Of a DNA stretch of 64,000 nucleotides, positions 1-8,879 are shown piece by piece. The notes beneath the pieces are model-generated. The model made no database searches. It saw nothing but the letters and a program-made list of their open reading frames with translations, and was not told where the DNA came from. Each line of letters opens with the position of its first letter. The first letter of the stretch is position 1. The stretch is from Stygiobacter sp. RIFOXYC2_FULL_38_25 (lineage in GTDB: Bacteria > Bacteroidota > Ignavibacteria > Ignavibacteriales > Melioribacteraceae): positions 1 through 64,000 of the forward strand of contig MHAZ01000022.1 in the NCBI GenBank assembly GCA_001803165.1, written 5' to 3'. A program made the position numbers and the translations under genes.

Positions 1-406
1 AAGTATGACGTTGAACAATTTTAATGCGGGCACGAAGAGCATCGCGAAGAAGACGGTTATCGTTAGAAATTTTATGAGCGACAGGAATGTAATCCATGCG
101 AAGAAGTTGGGCTAAAGTATGCGAATCAACTTTATCTGTTTTGACTTTAGCATAAGCAATAGCTTTAACATACTTGGCATGAGCAAGAACCATGGGAATG
201 TTAAGAGAAGAAAGCAGATCGCCCAGCCAATACCATGTCATAGTTGACTCGACAGTTGTTATGTTCTCGTTGCCGAGATCAGAGAAATACTGAACGAAGT
301 TATGGTTCACATTTTTAATATCTGCTTCTTTGATAATGTTGCCGGAAGAATCAACTGTGGTTAAGTAAGAAGTGAACTTGTGAAGATCGATACCAGTGTA
401 ATACAT
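1..406 (-). mobile_element. IS110/IS1111-family transposase, N-terminal part (truncated by window edge)
   Basis: Reverse-strand translation from ATG at 406: MYYTGIDLHKFTSYLTTVDSSGNIIKEADIKN...TTVESTMTWYWLGDLL...KYVKAIAYAKVKTDKVDSHTLAQLLRMDYIP; GIDLHK and KTDKVDS are typical DEDD motifs of IS110-type transposases. Not in the ORF track because it has no stop inside the window. Confidence 0.9.
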
Positions 407-470
407 AGATGCCTCCAATAAGCAATTGTTGTTGGAGAAACATTAACTGTTTTTTTACTTATTGGAAATA
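407..470 (-). mobile_element. Short terminal non-coding end of the IS110/IS1111 element
   Basis: Only about 60 nt between the transposase start and attC-like sequence; contains 8-bp inverted repeat ccaataag (415-422)/cttattgg (458-465). Exact boundary is inferred. Confidence 0.5.
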
Positions 471-675
471 TCACGCGCCTCAACAGCGACCGCGTCTATG
501 ACGCAGTCGTTTGATGTAGTTATTGGGTTTAGTTTTTCAGAGTAGGTTTGTTGTTAAAGGTTGATTTGCAGTGCATGACAAAATCCGCTAAGAGCGGTTA
601 ATTATAAATAAAAAGGTTGTTGCTAAAAGCGTCATTGTAGTTATGGGCGGCGCTTTAGTTGCAACGCCGTTATAC
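469..675 (+). other. attC-like site 0 (R'' end disrupted by IS element)
   Basis: 5' half cacgcgcctcaacagcgaccgcgtc...cagtcgtttgatgtag resembles the 5' half of attC5; 3' half gttatgggcggcgctttagttgcaacgccGTTATAC. Confidence 0.75.
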
Positions 676-698
676 TTTTTAGGAATGCTAAAAATTGT

Positions 699-2057
699 AT
701 GTTAAATATTGATGATTTGGCAGTAGGAAAATTCTCGTTAGATTTCCCTAAAATTGTTTTAAGTAACAAGAGTGGGAAAGAATACCTTGGGGCCGGGAAT
801 ATATTCCAAGATTCAGATGGTGATTTGCAATTAAAAATGTATTCATATGATGAGGAAGGTTATAGGCTATTTAACAAACTTGGCAAACCCAAACCTGGTC
901 GTATTATTCCCAACAGTCACTATTTTAAATTCAGTGGCAAGGATACTTTTGATCAAGAATGGAAATCTGAGAGAGTTAATTTTGGTTATGACTTATCCGC
1001 TGATTTTAAAAACATTATTATCAAATCAAATATTCACTACATTAAACAAAAGGTTAAAGGGATTGTAAAATTCAATAGGCCTCAATATGTAATCAGATTT
1101 AAGAAAGATATAAGATTCCCAAAAGTTGATTATTATGGCAAAAGTGCAAAATCATATGAAAAGATTAAAAATGATTTTCGAGTAAATATTATTGCAAATT
1201 TTATTCACAATGATTTGGAATTCCTTTTTTATGAAAACGAAAAATGGTATATCGCAGAAGTATTTTCTAACAAAGGTAGACTCAGCGAAAATATCGTAAA
1301 TTATCTTTGTGAAGCTTTACAATTTGTGCTTTCTGCAAATATTTATTGTGTTGTTATAGAAAAATTTGAAGGATATTATGACAGTATCCAAATCAGAAAT
1401 ATCCGCAAATCTAGTCCATCGCATAGAATCCCTCCACCAATAAGTTTTAATTCTGCAAAAACTTCTGATATATGGAAAATGTTTTGCAAATATTATGATT
1501 TTGTTTCTAAAAATAACTCGGTTAATTACCATCCTATATCGCTAAAACTTCACAATCTCATTCAAGCATCTAGCATTTCCTTGGAATCTCAATCATTATC
1601 CATAACTACATTAATAGAAAGTATTGTTATGAATAATTTTGCCTTATATCTCAAAGCAATCGATAAATACGAAATAGATATCGCTAAACTTAAGAAACAT
1701 CTTGTTTCTGATAATTACCAACAAGAGTTTATAGATAGAATTAATGGTTTCTTCCCCTTATTGGTTCGACCTAATCCTAACAATGTTCTAAGAGCGCTAT
1801 TAAATAAAAGACTAATTAAAAAATATCATATAGATACATGGAATGAATTGCGCAACCCGATAGCTCATGGGAAAATAATTGAGTTCAAGGATTATCAAAA
1901 GTATTTAACATTGTGTTATAAATGTCAGTCGCTTTTCAATTTACTTATTTTCCTTCTGATTGAATATCAAGGATATTATAATGATTTCAGCCAATATGGT
2001 TTTAAAATGAAATCGTTTAAAAAAAGTATAACACGCGTCTCAAGCGGAACGCTGTAG
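699..2057 (+). CDS. HEPN-like C-terminal domain protein (RNPIAH motif), cassette C1; function unknown
   Basis: 452 aa ORF; C-terminal ...YHIDTWNELRNPIAHGKIIEF... matches the R-X4-H HEPN catalytic motif (codons 1851-1868). Confidence 0.6.
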   Translation: MLNIDDLAVGKFSLDFPKIVLSNKSGKEYLGAGNIFQDSDGDLQLKMYSYDEEGYRLFNKLGKPKPGRIIPNSHYFKFSGKDTFDQEWKSERVNFGYDLSADFKNIIIKSNIHYIKQKVKGIVKFNRPQYVIRFKKDIRFPKVDYYGKSAKSYEKIKNDFRVNIIANFIHNDLEFLFYENEKWYIAEVFSNKGRLSENIVNYLCEALQFVLSANIYCVVIEKFEGYYDSIQIRNIRKSSPSHRIPPPISFNSAKTSDIWKMFCKYYDFVSKNNSVNYHPISLKLHNLIQASSISLESQSLSITTLIESIVMNNFALYLKAIDKYEIDIAKLKKHLVSDNYQQEFIDRINGFFPLLVRPNPNNVLRALLNKRLIKKYHIDTWNELRNPIAHGKIIEFKDYQKYLTLCYKCQSLFNLLIFLLIEYQGYYNDFSQYGFKMKSFKKSITRVSSGTL

Positions 2058-2192
2058 TGGGTCGTGGTATTTATAGTTTATCATTGTAGTGATAGTTGAA
2101 GAAAGGAAGTAAATAAAAAAAACATAAACAATAAGTCGTTGTATTTGTAGCGGCAACCTTTTGGCGTCCGCTTAAACGCAACGTCGTTAGTA
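2026..2192 (+). other. attC1
   Basis: R'' GTATAAC (2026-2032) overlaps the 3' end of the C1 ORF; arms ctcaagcggaacgc / gcgtccgcttaaacgcaac are complementary with extrahelical bases; R' GTTAGTA (2186-2192). Confidence 0.85.
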
Positions 2193-2203
2193 GGCTATCA
2201 AAA

Positions 2204-2803
2204 TTGTTAGGGAGATTATATTTGAAAAAGTTAATCCTATTTACATTGTTCTTAATACTTATTCTTGTTTCGTGTAAGAATGAAGATAGTATTGTCAATC
2301 AAAATACTTTACACGAATTAGTTCCATTAAAAATTGGTAATTGGTGGGCATTTCAAAGAATAAATTATGACTCAACTGGTAATGCTGTATCAACATTTAT
2401 AGATACCATGAAAGTATTACGCGATACTGTGATACAAAATGAACGATGGTTTATTACAAATTATTATGGCATCTATAGAAACGCAACAAATGGAGTTCGG
2501 TTTTGGGATTCAACTAATAATTCAAGTTATGTTTATCTATATCCTGTAAAAGAGCATGATATGTTCGTGATGGGAAGTGCAATTGTTGAGGTTATATCTA
2601 CAAACGAAAAGCTGAAAGTCCCATATGGTGATATTTCTTGTGTTCACTATAAAGCAACTTTTAGCTCACTAAACAATTTTCATATAAATTATTATTTGTC
2701 TCCAGGAATTGGATTTGTTAGTCTTGAAGGTCCTGCGAGGACAATTAGTGGCAGAAGTTATCTTTACTATCGTGAACAATTAGTGTCTTACTCATTGAAA
2801 TAA
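2204..2803 (+). CDS. Predicted lipoprotein, cassette C2
   Basis: Signal peptide plus lipobox-like LVSC; real start may be TTG at 2221. Confidence 0.65.
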   Translation: MLGRLYLKKLILFTLFLILILVSCKNEDSIVNQNTLHELVPLKIGNWWAFQRINYDSTGNAVSTFIDTMKVLRDTVIQNERWFITNYYGIYRNATNGVRFWDSTNNSSYVYLYPVKEHDMFVMGSAIVEVISTNEKLKVPYGDISCVHYKATFSSLNNFHINYYLSPGIGFVSLEGPARTISGRSYLYYREQLVSYSLK

Positions 2804-2828
2804 TTATTCGCATTGCTTTATTGTTGCC

Positions 2829-3018
2829 TACTAACCCGCTCTTGCACCCGACCGCATTTTTTCATAGCGGCATTTGGGAAATTATTGAGTTTGGTTAACA
2901 AAGTAAGCGTAGCAATAAAGTTTGTTCTAATAAATAAATTAGTTAAAAATTATTGGCATTGCTTCTTAGTTTCGTCATTGCTGTTATGGGCGGCGCTTTA
3001 GTTGCAACGCCGTTATAT
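2829..3018 (+). other. attC2
   Basis: R'' (gcc)TACTAAC, complement of the C2 start GTTAGTAggc; 3' end tgttatgggcggcgctttagttgcaacgccGTTATAT. Confidence 0.85.
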
Positions 3019-3821
3019 TGTTTGAAGATATGAAAAGAATTTTCAAAAATATTGTTATGGGATTGACAATAATATTGTTCCTTAACTCGTGCAATTCTAT
3101 CACTGAATCAATTCCGTCTCCTCTTGAATACCCAACTAATTTATTCTCAATTGGTAGAGTAAAAGCCGATTCTATCCAAAATTCAATTCGAAGTAATGAT
3201 TTCTTTTCTTACATAGATGAATATGGTTTATTCTCATTCTCTGGAACATTAGGTAGAGGGAACTCAAATATCACTGATAAAAACGTTGCAATCCGCTTGG
3301 CAAAAGAAGCTTTACTCAAATATTCCAAATATTCAAATGTTAGTGATACTACAAAACTAGAATTAAATGAAGCTACTAATTATAATCCTTCACCACTTCA
3401 TTTTACCGATTGGATTGTATCATTCAAGAACCAGAAGTATAATGGAATTGAAGTTTTAAATACTGGCATAATCGTGGTTCTTCATAATCAAGTAAGTCAA
3501 ATAATTGGGCATCATTTCAAAGAAATATCAATTCCTATAAATGGCACATTATCAAAAGATAAATTAGAAAATATATTGGTTGGTAAAAAATTAGAAATGA
3601 TGTGTAAGACTAAAATAGAAATAACAATAACTCATGAAATGATACTAAAAAATAAAATTGCCCAAAATATTATTTGGCGTGAGCTAAATGGTATTATAGA
3701 ATTAAGACTTACTTGGAATATTCCTATATCAACTTCTAATGATGATAATGTTAGTTGGAATGTATGGGTAGATATATTAAGCGGTGAAATATTATTCTAT
3801 AGCCCAACTTTTATATGTTGA
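3018..3821 (+). CDS. Predicted lipoprotein, cassette C3 (real start probably ATG at 3030)
   Basis: 267 aa; MKRIFKNIVMGLTIILFLNSCNS signal peptide/lipobox. Confidence 0.65.
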   Translation: MFEDMKRIFKNIVMGLTIILFLNSCNSITESIPSPLEYPTNLFSIGRVKADSIQNSIRSNDFFSYIDEYGLFSFSGTLGRGNSNITDKNVAIRLAKEALLKYSKYSNVSDTTKLELNEATNYNPSPLHFTDWIVSFKNQKYNGIEVLNTGIIVVLHNQVSQIIGHHFKEISIPINGTLSKDKLENILVGKKLEMMCKTKIEITITHEMILKNKIAQNIIWRELNGIIELRLTWNIPISTSNDDNVSWNVWVDILSGEILFYSPTFIC

Positions 3822-3827
3822 AAAACA

Positions 3828-4015
3828 GTATAACCAGTTCTTCAAGACCGACCGCTTTAAACGTAGCGGCATTTGTGTAGTTATAAAGCTACGTTGTAAA
3901 AGTTAGTAGCTCTTTGAGTGTAGTTAACAAAATGAAATAATAAATAATTATTGGCGTTGATTTTACAAAGCTGCAAAGTTGTGCTGGGCGGCGGCTTAAA
4001 ACAATGCCGTTATAC
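3828..4015 (+). other. attC3
   Basis: GTATAACcagttcttcaagaccgaccgc ... tgggcggcggcttaaaacaatgccGTTATAC; arms complementary with an extrahelical base. Confidence 0.88.
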
Positions 4016-4026
4016 GTGCAAGATTA

Positions 4027-4661
4027 TGAGTGAAATAAAATATCATAGATTGTTTTGGTGGATAGAAGGCATATCAGCTATTCTACTCTTTATTGCCTTA
4101 TATACAAATTTAATACACAAAGTTGATTTGATAATTAGTATTGGTATTTATCTATTATTATCATCAATCTTTTATTTCGCCCTTGACTTACGTGTTGTTA
4201 CAAAAGTATCTGATAAGTTAAAAGACGAGCTAAAAGATTACAACAACCCCAATATAGAGCGATTAAACAAAGCTTCTGTCTTTATTAATCTAATAAAAGT
4301 CCTAGTACTGTTATTTATTATAGTTATTGGTAATAAATCCATGGTACAGTTAAATCATTGGATTAATGCAGTTGTGATCGTTATGTTTTTCGGTGTATTA
4401 TTAATTCTAATATACCTCTACCTAAAAAACGTATTGTTGTCTTACAGTTATCCAAATACATCATTAATGCATTTAATTAAGAACTTTATTTTTTATTATA
4501 ATAAAAAGGATAATAGATCAATAGTAGATAAACCTATAGGCATAGGTTCAACAATAAATTTTGCTACAAAAGAAGGTAAGTTCATTTTTTTATTGTTGCT
4601 TTTTCCACCAATTGTAATAGTAGTATCAATTTTAATTCTCAAATCACTTGGTAAAATATAA
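4027..4661 (+). CDS. Hypothetical multi-pass membrane protein, cassette C4
   Basis: ATG at 4027 (MSEIKYHRLFWWIEGISAILLFIALY...); several hydrophobic segments. The track ORF begins at 3951, but that start lies within attC3. Confidence 0.6.
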
Positions 4662-4667
4662 ATGCAC

Positions 4668-4817
4668 GTATAACCTGCAACTCAAACCGACTACTGTATT
4701 CGGCTTATTATTTGCTGTTTAGCTTTGCAGTGTTTTTTGAAAATAAGAAGTAACTAGATAATATAATCAGTAAAAGAAAAAACGTTGGCAGCGTAAACCT
4801 TTTGGCAGCCGTAGTGA
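4668..4817 (+). other. attC4 (3' core degenerate)
   Basis: R'' GTATAAC with 12-nt complement to the C4 start; 3' arm aacgttggcagcgtaaaccttttggcagccGTAGTGA is not a consensus core. Confidence 0.6.
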
Positions 4818-4883
4818 ATAATAATTGACACAAAATTTGAAAATAAGGAAGTCCAATTAAGCTATTAAAAAAACGAGACTATT

Positions 4884-5372
4884 ATGTTTGTTAAAGAAGC
4901 GACTGTTGTAATTTTGGTAGTAGCATTTTTTTCAGTAGCGCTAGCAGAAAATAATTCTGATTTCTATTATTCTAAAGGAGATTCAACAAAAATGACACCG
5001 CAAGAAATAATAATTGCAAAAGAAAAAGCAATACTAGACAGATGGATAACCGGCGATACATTCGGATTTATTGAAGCTGCCGCCGAAGAAATAACCTATT
5101 TTGATCCCGGTTTAGAAAAACGCTGTACAGGTAAAAAAGAATTTTATGATTGGATTGCCCCTTTCAATGGGACATTCAGCTTTCCCAACTATGAATTTAT
5201 TGATCCGCAGGTTCAAATGCATGGTGATGTTGGTGTTCTTACTTTTAATTTTATTGGGTTTATGCAGGATGGCAGTAAAGAGTATTTTAATACAACTGAA
5301 GTATACAGACTGATTGATGGGGATTGGAAGCTAATAAGTTCTCACTGGTCACAAACTAAACCTAAAAGATGA
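4884..5372 (+). CDS. Exported NTF2/SnoaL-like (DUF4440-type) protein, cassette C5
   Basis: 162 aa, signal peptide; ILDRWITGDTFGFIEAAAEEITYFDP...TTEVYRLIDGDWKLISSHWS is typical of the fold. Confidence 0.65.
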   Translation: MFVKEATVVILVVAFFSVALAENNSDFYYSKGDSTKMTPQEIIIAKEKAILDRWITGDTFGFIEAAAEEITYFDPGLEKRCTGKKEFYDWIAPFNGTFSFPNYEFIDPQVQMHGDVGVLTFNFIGFMQDGSKEYFNTTEVYRLIDGDWKLISSHWSQTKPKR

Positions 5373-5464
5373 TATTTGATTAAAAAGAAATGTTCATTTA
5401 CTATATGATTAGTCAAAGAAAATATATTTATTACATAGGCAGTAGTTAAATAAAGTACAAAACG

Positions 5465-5585
5465 GTATAGCCCTTTATTTAAGCCGACCGCTTCTTCGAT
5501 ACAGTTGTTTGAAGTAAAATAACGTTGCTTTGATAATTGCTGGTCTGTTGTTATGGGCGGCGGGTTAAGCGCAACGTCGTTGGGC
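5465..5585 (+). other. attC5
   Basis: GTATAGCcctttatttaagccgaccgcttc ... gttatgggcggcgggttaagcgcaacgtcGTTGGGC. Confidence 0.75.
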
Positions 5586-5603
5586 ATCATATTAATAACA
5601 AAT

Positions 5604-5718
5604 GACCTCTGAAATATTAAGACTAAGTCATGGTGAGCTTGTCGAACCATGACAATACAAACTAAATTGTCACACTTCGACAGGCTCAGTGTGACACTAA
5701 ATTAATTATTCAGAGGTC
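5604..5718. repeat. Dumbbell palindromic repeat (outer inverted repeat plus two hairpins)
   Basis: gacctctgaa (5604-5613)/ttcagaggtc (5709-5718) enclose gtcatggt-gagcttgtcga-accatgac (5627-5653) and gtcacact-tcgacaggctc-agtgtgac (5669-5695); the two 11-nt loops are complementary at 10/11. Confidence 0.85.
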
Positions 5719-5776
5719 TCAACAAATGAATCTGTAATAAATTATTCTATGTTTTTTAATTAAAAGGTAGGTAGAA

Positions 5777-6637
5777 ATGTCAAAGTTCAGAAAATTAGCC
5801 CCCCTTATTTTTGTCATTTTGTTTCCCTCTTTGTCATTATCTCAAGTAAGAGAATCGTCAGAAAAAATCACGGTAATGACACTAGGGGTTTTTCATTTCA
5901 ATTTTCCTAATCTGGATGTACAAAAAGTTGATGATAAAGATAAGATTGATGTTTTAGAAGAAAAGTATCAAAAGGAAATTGTCAAGATTATAGGTGCACT
6001 AAAAAAATTCAAGCCAACCAAGATTGCGATTGAGGCAAATCCTGCTTCCCAAAAAAAAATTGATTCATTGTATAAAGCATATAGGTTTGGCAAACATTCA
6101 CTTGGAAGAAATGAAATTGAACAGTTGGGATTCCGCCTAGCGAGTGAACTGAAAATTGAGAAGTTGGAATGCGTTGATACATGGGGCAAAACTTATGAAA
6201 GTCTAAACTATTTGCTTATTGATAGCTCTTCCAGGGCGAAAGCGTTTGAGCAATATTATTTCAACAATCCAGATACTATATATAAGAAGAAAAGCTCCGG
6301 TAAAAGTCTTTTAAAAATTGAAGGGATTACAAATAATTTACTATACTTGAATGATTCCCAAATTATAAAAGAAAGTTTGGGACCTTATCTCATTGGACAT
6401 TTTAAGTATGAGGAAAAAGCAGATGATTTTACCGGAGTTGATTTTGAAACTGGGAGATGGTTTAATCGTAATCTGAGAATATTTCGTAACATACAAAGAA
6501 TTACAAAAAGTACTTCTGATAGGATCCTCGTCATTTTTGGAGCTGGGCATATGAACATACTAAACTATCTTTTTGAATGTTCACCTGAATACAAGTTAGT
6601 TAGTCCGGAATCATTCTTAAGAAAAGCAAAAAAATAA
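5777..6637 (+). CDS. DUF5694-like exported protein, cassette C6
   Basis: 286 aa; VMTLGVFHFNFPNLDV N-terminal and FGAGHMNILNYLFECSPEYKLVSP C-terminal motifs; signal peptide. Confidence 0.65.
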   Translation: MSKFRKLAPLIFVILFPSLSLSQVRESSEKITVMTLGVFHFNFPNLDVQKVDDKDKIDVLEEKYQKEIVKIIGALKKFKPTKIAIEANPASQKKIDSLYKAYRFGKHSLGRNEIEQLGFRLASELKIEKLECVDTWGKTYESLNYLLIDSSSRAKAFEQYYFNNPDTIYKKKSSGKSLLKIEGITNNLLYLNDSQIIKESLGPYLIGHFKYEEKADDFTGVDFETGRWFNRNLRIFRNIQRITKSTSDRILVIFGAGHMNILNYLFECSPEYKLVSPESFLRKAKK

Positions 6638-6647
6638 ATAGGAAAAT

Positions 6648-6904
6648 GCCTATCCGCCGCTCAATACGGACAGCCCCGCAATACTACTGCAGGGTAAACT
6701 ATTTTCAGTGCGGTGTCCGCCAGAAAACTGCGAACAGGTTTGTGTAATTGAAAAGTTGTGTAAAAAAGTAAATTGCTTTTTGAATGTTGTTAAGTAATCA
6801 AAGTTATTAATGAATTATAGTCGTAGGTTTTTCCTCCGAAGGAGTCCCTTCGGGAAAAGCTGCATTGATGTGTTGGCGGCGGCTTAAAAACAACGCCGTT
6901 ATTC
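6648..6904 (+). other. attC6 (R'' degenerate)
   Basis: atGCCTATC compared with expected atGCCCAAC; 3' end gttggcggcggcttaaaaacaacgccGTTATTC. Confidence 0.65.
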
Positions 6905-7004
6905 CGTAAAAGGAAAGATTGAGCTGTAATTCTTTTCTTAGCAAATTTATTCTGGTAAGTGAGCTTAATGGAGGCTCGCTTCTGTCCGGAGGTATCTGAA
7001 CGTT

Positions 7005-8069
7005 ATGTCACATAATCGTGCGAATAAACCTCAAGGAAAATATATTATGAAAATAATTAACCAAACAAGGCGTAACTTCCTTAAGATGGCTGGCTTTGCG
7101 GCATCAGCATTGACATTTCCCACTAAGATTTATCCAACACATCTCATAGAGCCCAAGAATCAAGGAGACAAGTTTCCGATAAGTTACCAGCTCAGATTGT
7201 ACAGCGGACTCTTGCGGTTGTATGATGATTTCGATCCCTTTCAAGACGAACAAGCACCCAACTTTGAATACGAGTTTTCCCACCCTGAACTCGAGCGATT
7301 GCGCGAAAAGTATCAGCTCGATCTTATCGCCGGAGCCGGGGATGAATGGTCAAAGGCTCTTAACTTAATGAAATGGATATCAGAGCACGTAGGATATAAA
7401 GCAGACATAACAAGTTCACTGCCGGAAGTCTGTAAAACGCTTCCAATGAATTCAATTGGGCTATTAGAGTACTCATTCAATAAGGGTCAAGATTATGGAA
7501 TTAACTGCTACATGCATTCTATCGTGCTTACAGAGGTCTGCTTATCTATAGGATTGAAAAGTCGTATTGTGTCACTAAATCCTCTTAATCCATATGATTA
7601 TGATAATCACTTGGTCACAATAGTTTGGATTACTAGATTCTCAAAATGGGTGATGCTTGACTCCTCATACCATGGGTATCTACGCGATTCCGGGGGAGAG
7701 ATTCTCAACCCTTGGGAAGCAAGAGATCTGCTTTGTCGTCATAAGACCATTGTTTGCAACGAAGAGCTAGTATATAATGGTATTAAAAATAATTCAGAGG
7801 ATTACCTGCGTTACCTAGCTAAGAACTTATTCTACATGCATTCGCCATGCTTCAGCGGGTTCAACAGCGCCACGACTTCAGAAAAACCGTGGCTCACACT
7901 TACTCCCAAACATTTCGATGTTTGCAAAAGAGAGACATATAACATGAAATGGCGCGCGGAAGGAAAAAATGGCAATTGGGAAAAAGATGAACTTGAGCGG
8001 TTACTGAAGGATGAATGCTACGTTGTTGGCACTTCATCTATCGCATCATTCTCCCAAAAGCCTATTTGA
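7005..8069 (+). CDS. Transglutaminase-like protein with Tat-type signal, cassette C7 (start may be 7047)
   Basis: TRRNFLKMAGFAASALTF twin-arginine signal; GINCYMHSIVLTEVCLSIGLKSR...DNHLVTIVW...WVMLDSSYHGY pattern of transglutaminase-like Cys/His/Asp. Confidence 0.7.
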   Translation: MSHNRANKPQGKYIMKIINQTRRNFLKMAGFAASALTFPTKIYPTHLIEPKNQGDKFPISYQLRLYSGLLRLYDDFDPFQDEQAPNFEYEFSHPELERLREKYQLDLIAGAGDEWSKALNLMKWISEHVGYKADITSSLPEVCKTLPMNSIGLLEYSFNKGQDYGINCYMHSIVLTEVCLSIGLKSRIVSLNPLNPYDYDNHLVTIVWITRFSKWVMLDSSYHGYLRDSGGEILNPWEARDLLCRHKTIVCNEELVYNGIKNNSEDYLRYLAKNLFYMHSPCFSGFNSATTSEKPWLTLTPKHFDVCKRETYNMKWRAEGKNGNWEKDELERLLKDECYVVGTSSIASFSQKPI

Positions 8070-8133
8070 GCAGTCCTCTGATAATGACTATGGGTTTTTA
8101 TCAGTAACCACTGGTGCTGTGCAATATTTTGCG

Positions 8134-8343
8134 GTATAACCCGCAAATCAAAGCGACTGCCTTAAACGTTGTGGCATCTGCCAGGAAACTGCGGACAGGT
8201 TTGTGTAATTGAAAAATTGTGTAACAAAAGTAAATTGCTTTTTGAATGTTGTTAAGTAATCAAAGTTATTAATAAATTATTGGCGTTGGCTTTCAGTGTT
8301 GCATTGTTGTTCCGGGCGCGCGTTAGCCACAATACCGTTGGTT
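8134..8343 (+). other. attC7
   Basis: gcgGTATAACccgcaaatcaaagcgactgcc ... gggcgcgcgttagccacaataccGTTGGTT. Confidence 0.8.
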
Positions 8344-8397
8344 GCTAAGTATAATGAATAATATTTGTAACTGAATAATAATATATCATTAAAAGCT

Positions 8398-8859
8398 ATG
8401 GCAAAAGTTAAAATTGATGATGTGGTAGAGCATTTAGAATTTGCAAGTGATATGAACAAATCTTTCTTAAATAAAAAGACCGGTAAAATCCATTTAATTC
8501 CGGAAGAATTAGAGAGATATGCTGAACCGGATTTTGAAGATGAAGATTTCATTCCGGAATGGGAAAAAGAAATTATACCAGTAATAAAGGATATTAAACA
8601 GAATCCAAATGATTATATAGAAATCCCGGACCGGTTTTATATAAATGAATATGCAATTATGGAAAGATTTTGCTTGTCCTTAGAAGAAGCTCTTCGTGAT
8701 AAAATGTATGCTGCAATAAAAGGAAGTGGTGCATTCCGAAGATTTAAGGATAGCATTCATAATTATGGAATTGCTGATGATTGGTATAAATACAAAGAAG
8801 AATCTTTTAGAGAAATAGCTATAGAGTGGTGTAAAGATAATGATCTTGAATACTATTGA
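8398..8859 (+). CDS. UPF0158 family protein, cassette C8
   Basis: 153 aa; EDFIPEWEKEIIPVIKDI...YIEIPDRFYINEYAIMERFCLSL...AFRRFKDSIHNYGIADDWYKYKEESFREIAIEWCKDNDLEY. Confidence 0.75.
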   Translation: MAKVKIDDVVEHLEFASDMNKSFLNKKTGKIHLIPEELERYAEPDFEDEDFIPEWEKEIIPVIKDIKQNPNDYIEIPDRFYINEYAIMERFCLSLEEALRDKMYAAIKGSGAFRRFKDSIHNYGIADDWYKYKEESFREIAIEWCKDNDLEYY

Positions 8860-8879
8860 TGATCAATTACAAAAGAAGC

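Noticed and set aside
407-470. Bridge RNA in the visible end of the IS110-like element
   Set aside because: The non-coding stretch upstream of the transposase is only about 60 nt, too short; if a guide RNA exists it should be at the other, unseen end.
2813-3001. 62-aa plus-strand ORF
   Set aside because: Lies entirely within attC2; recombination-site sequence, not a gene.
8277-8552. 91-aa minus-strand ORF across attC7/C8
   Set aside because: Antisense to the UPF0158 gene and runs through attC7; the plus-strand ORF is clearly the coding one.
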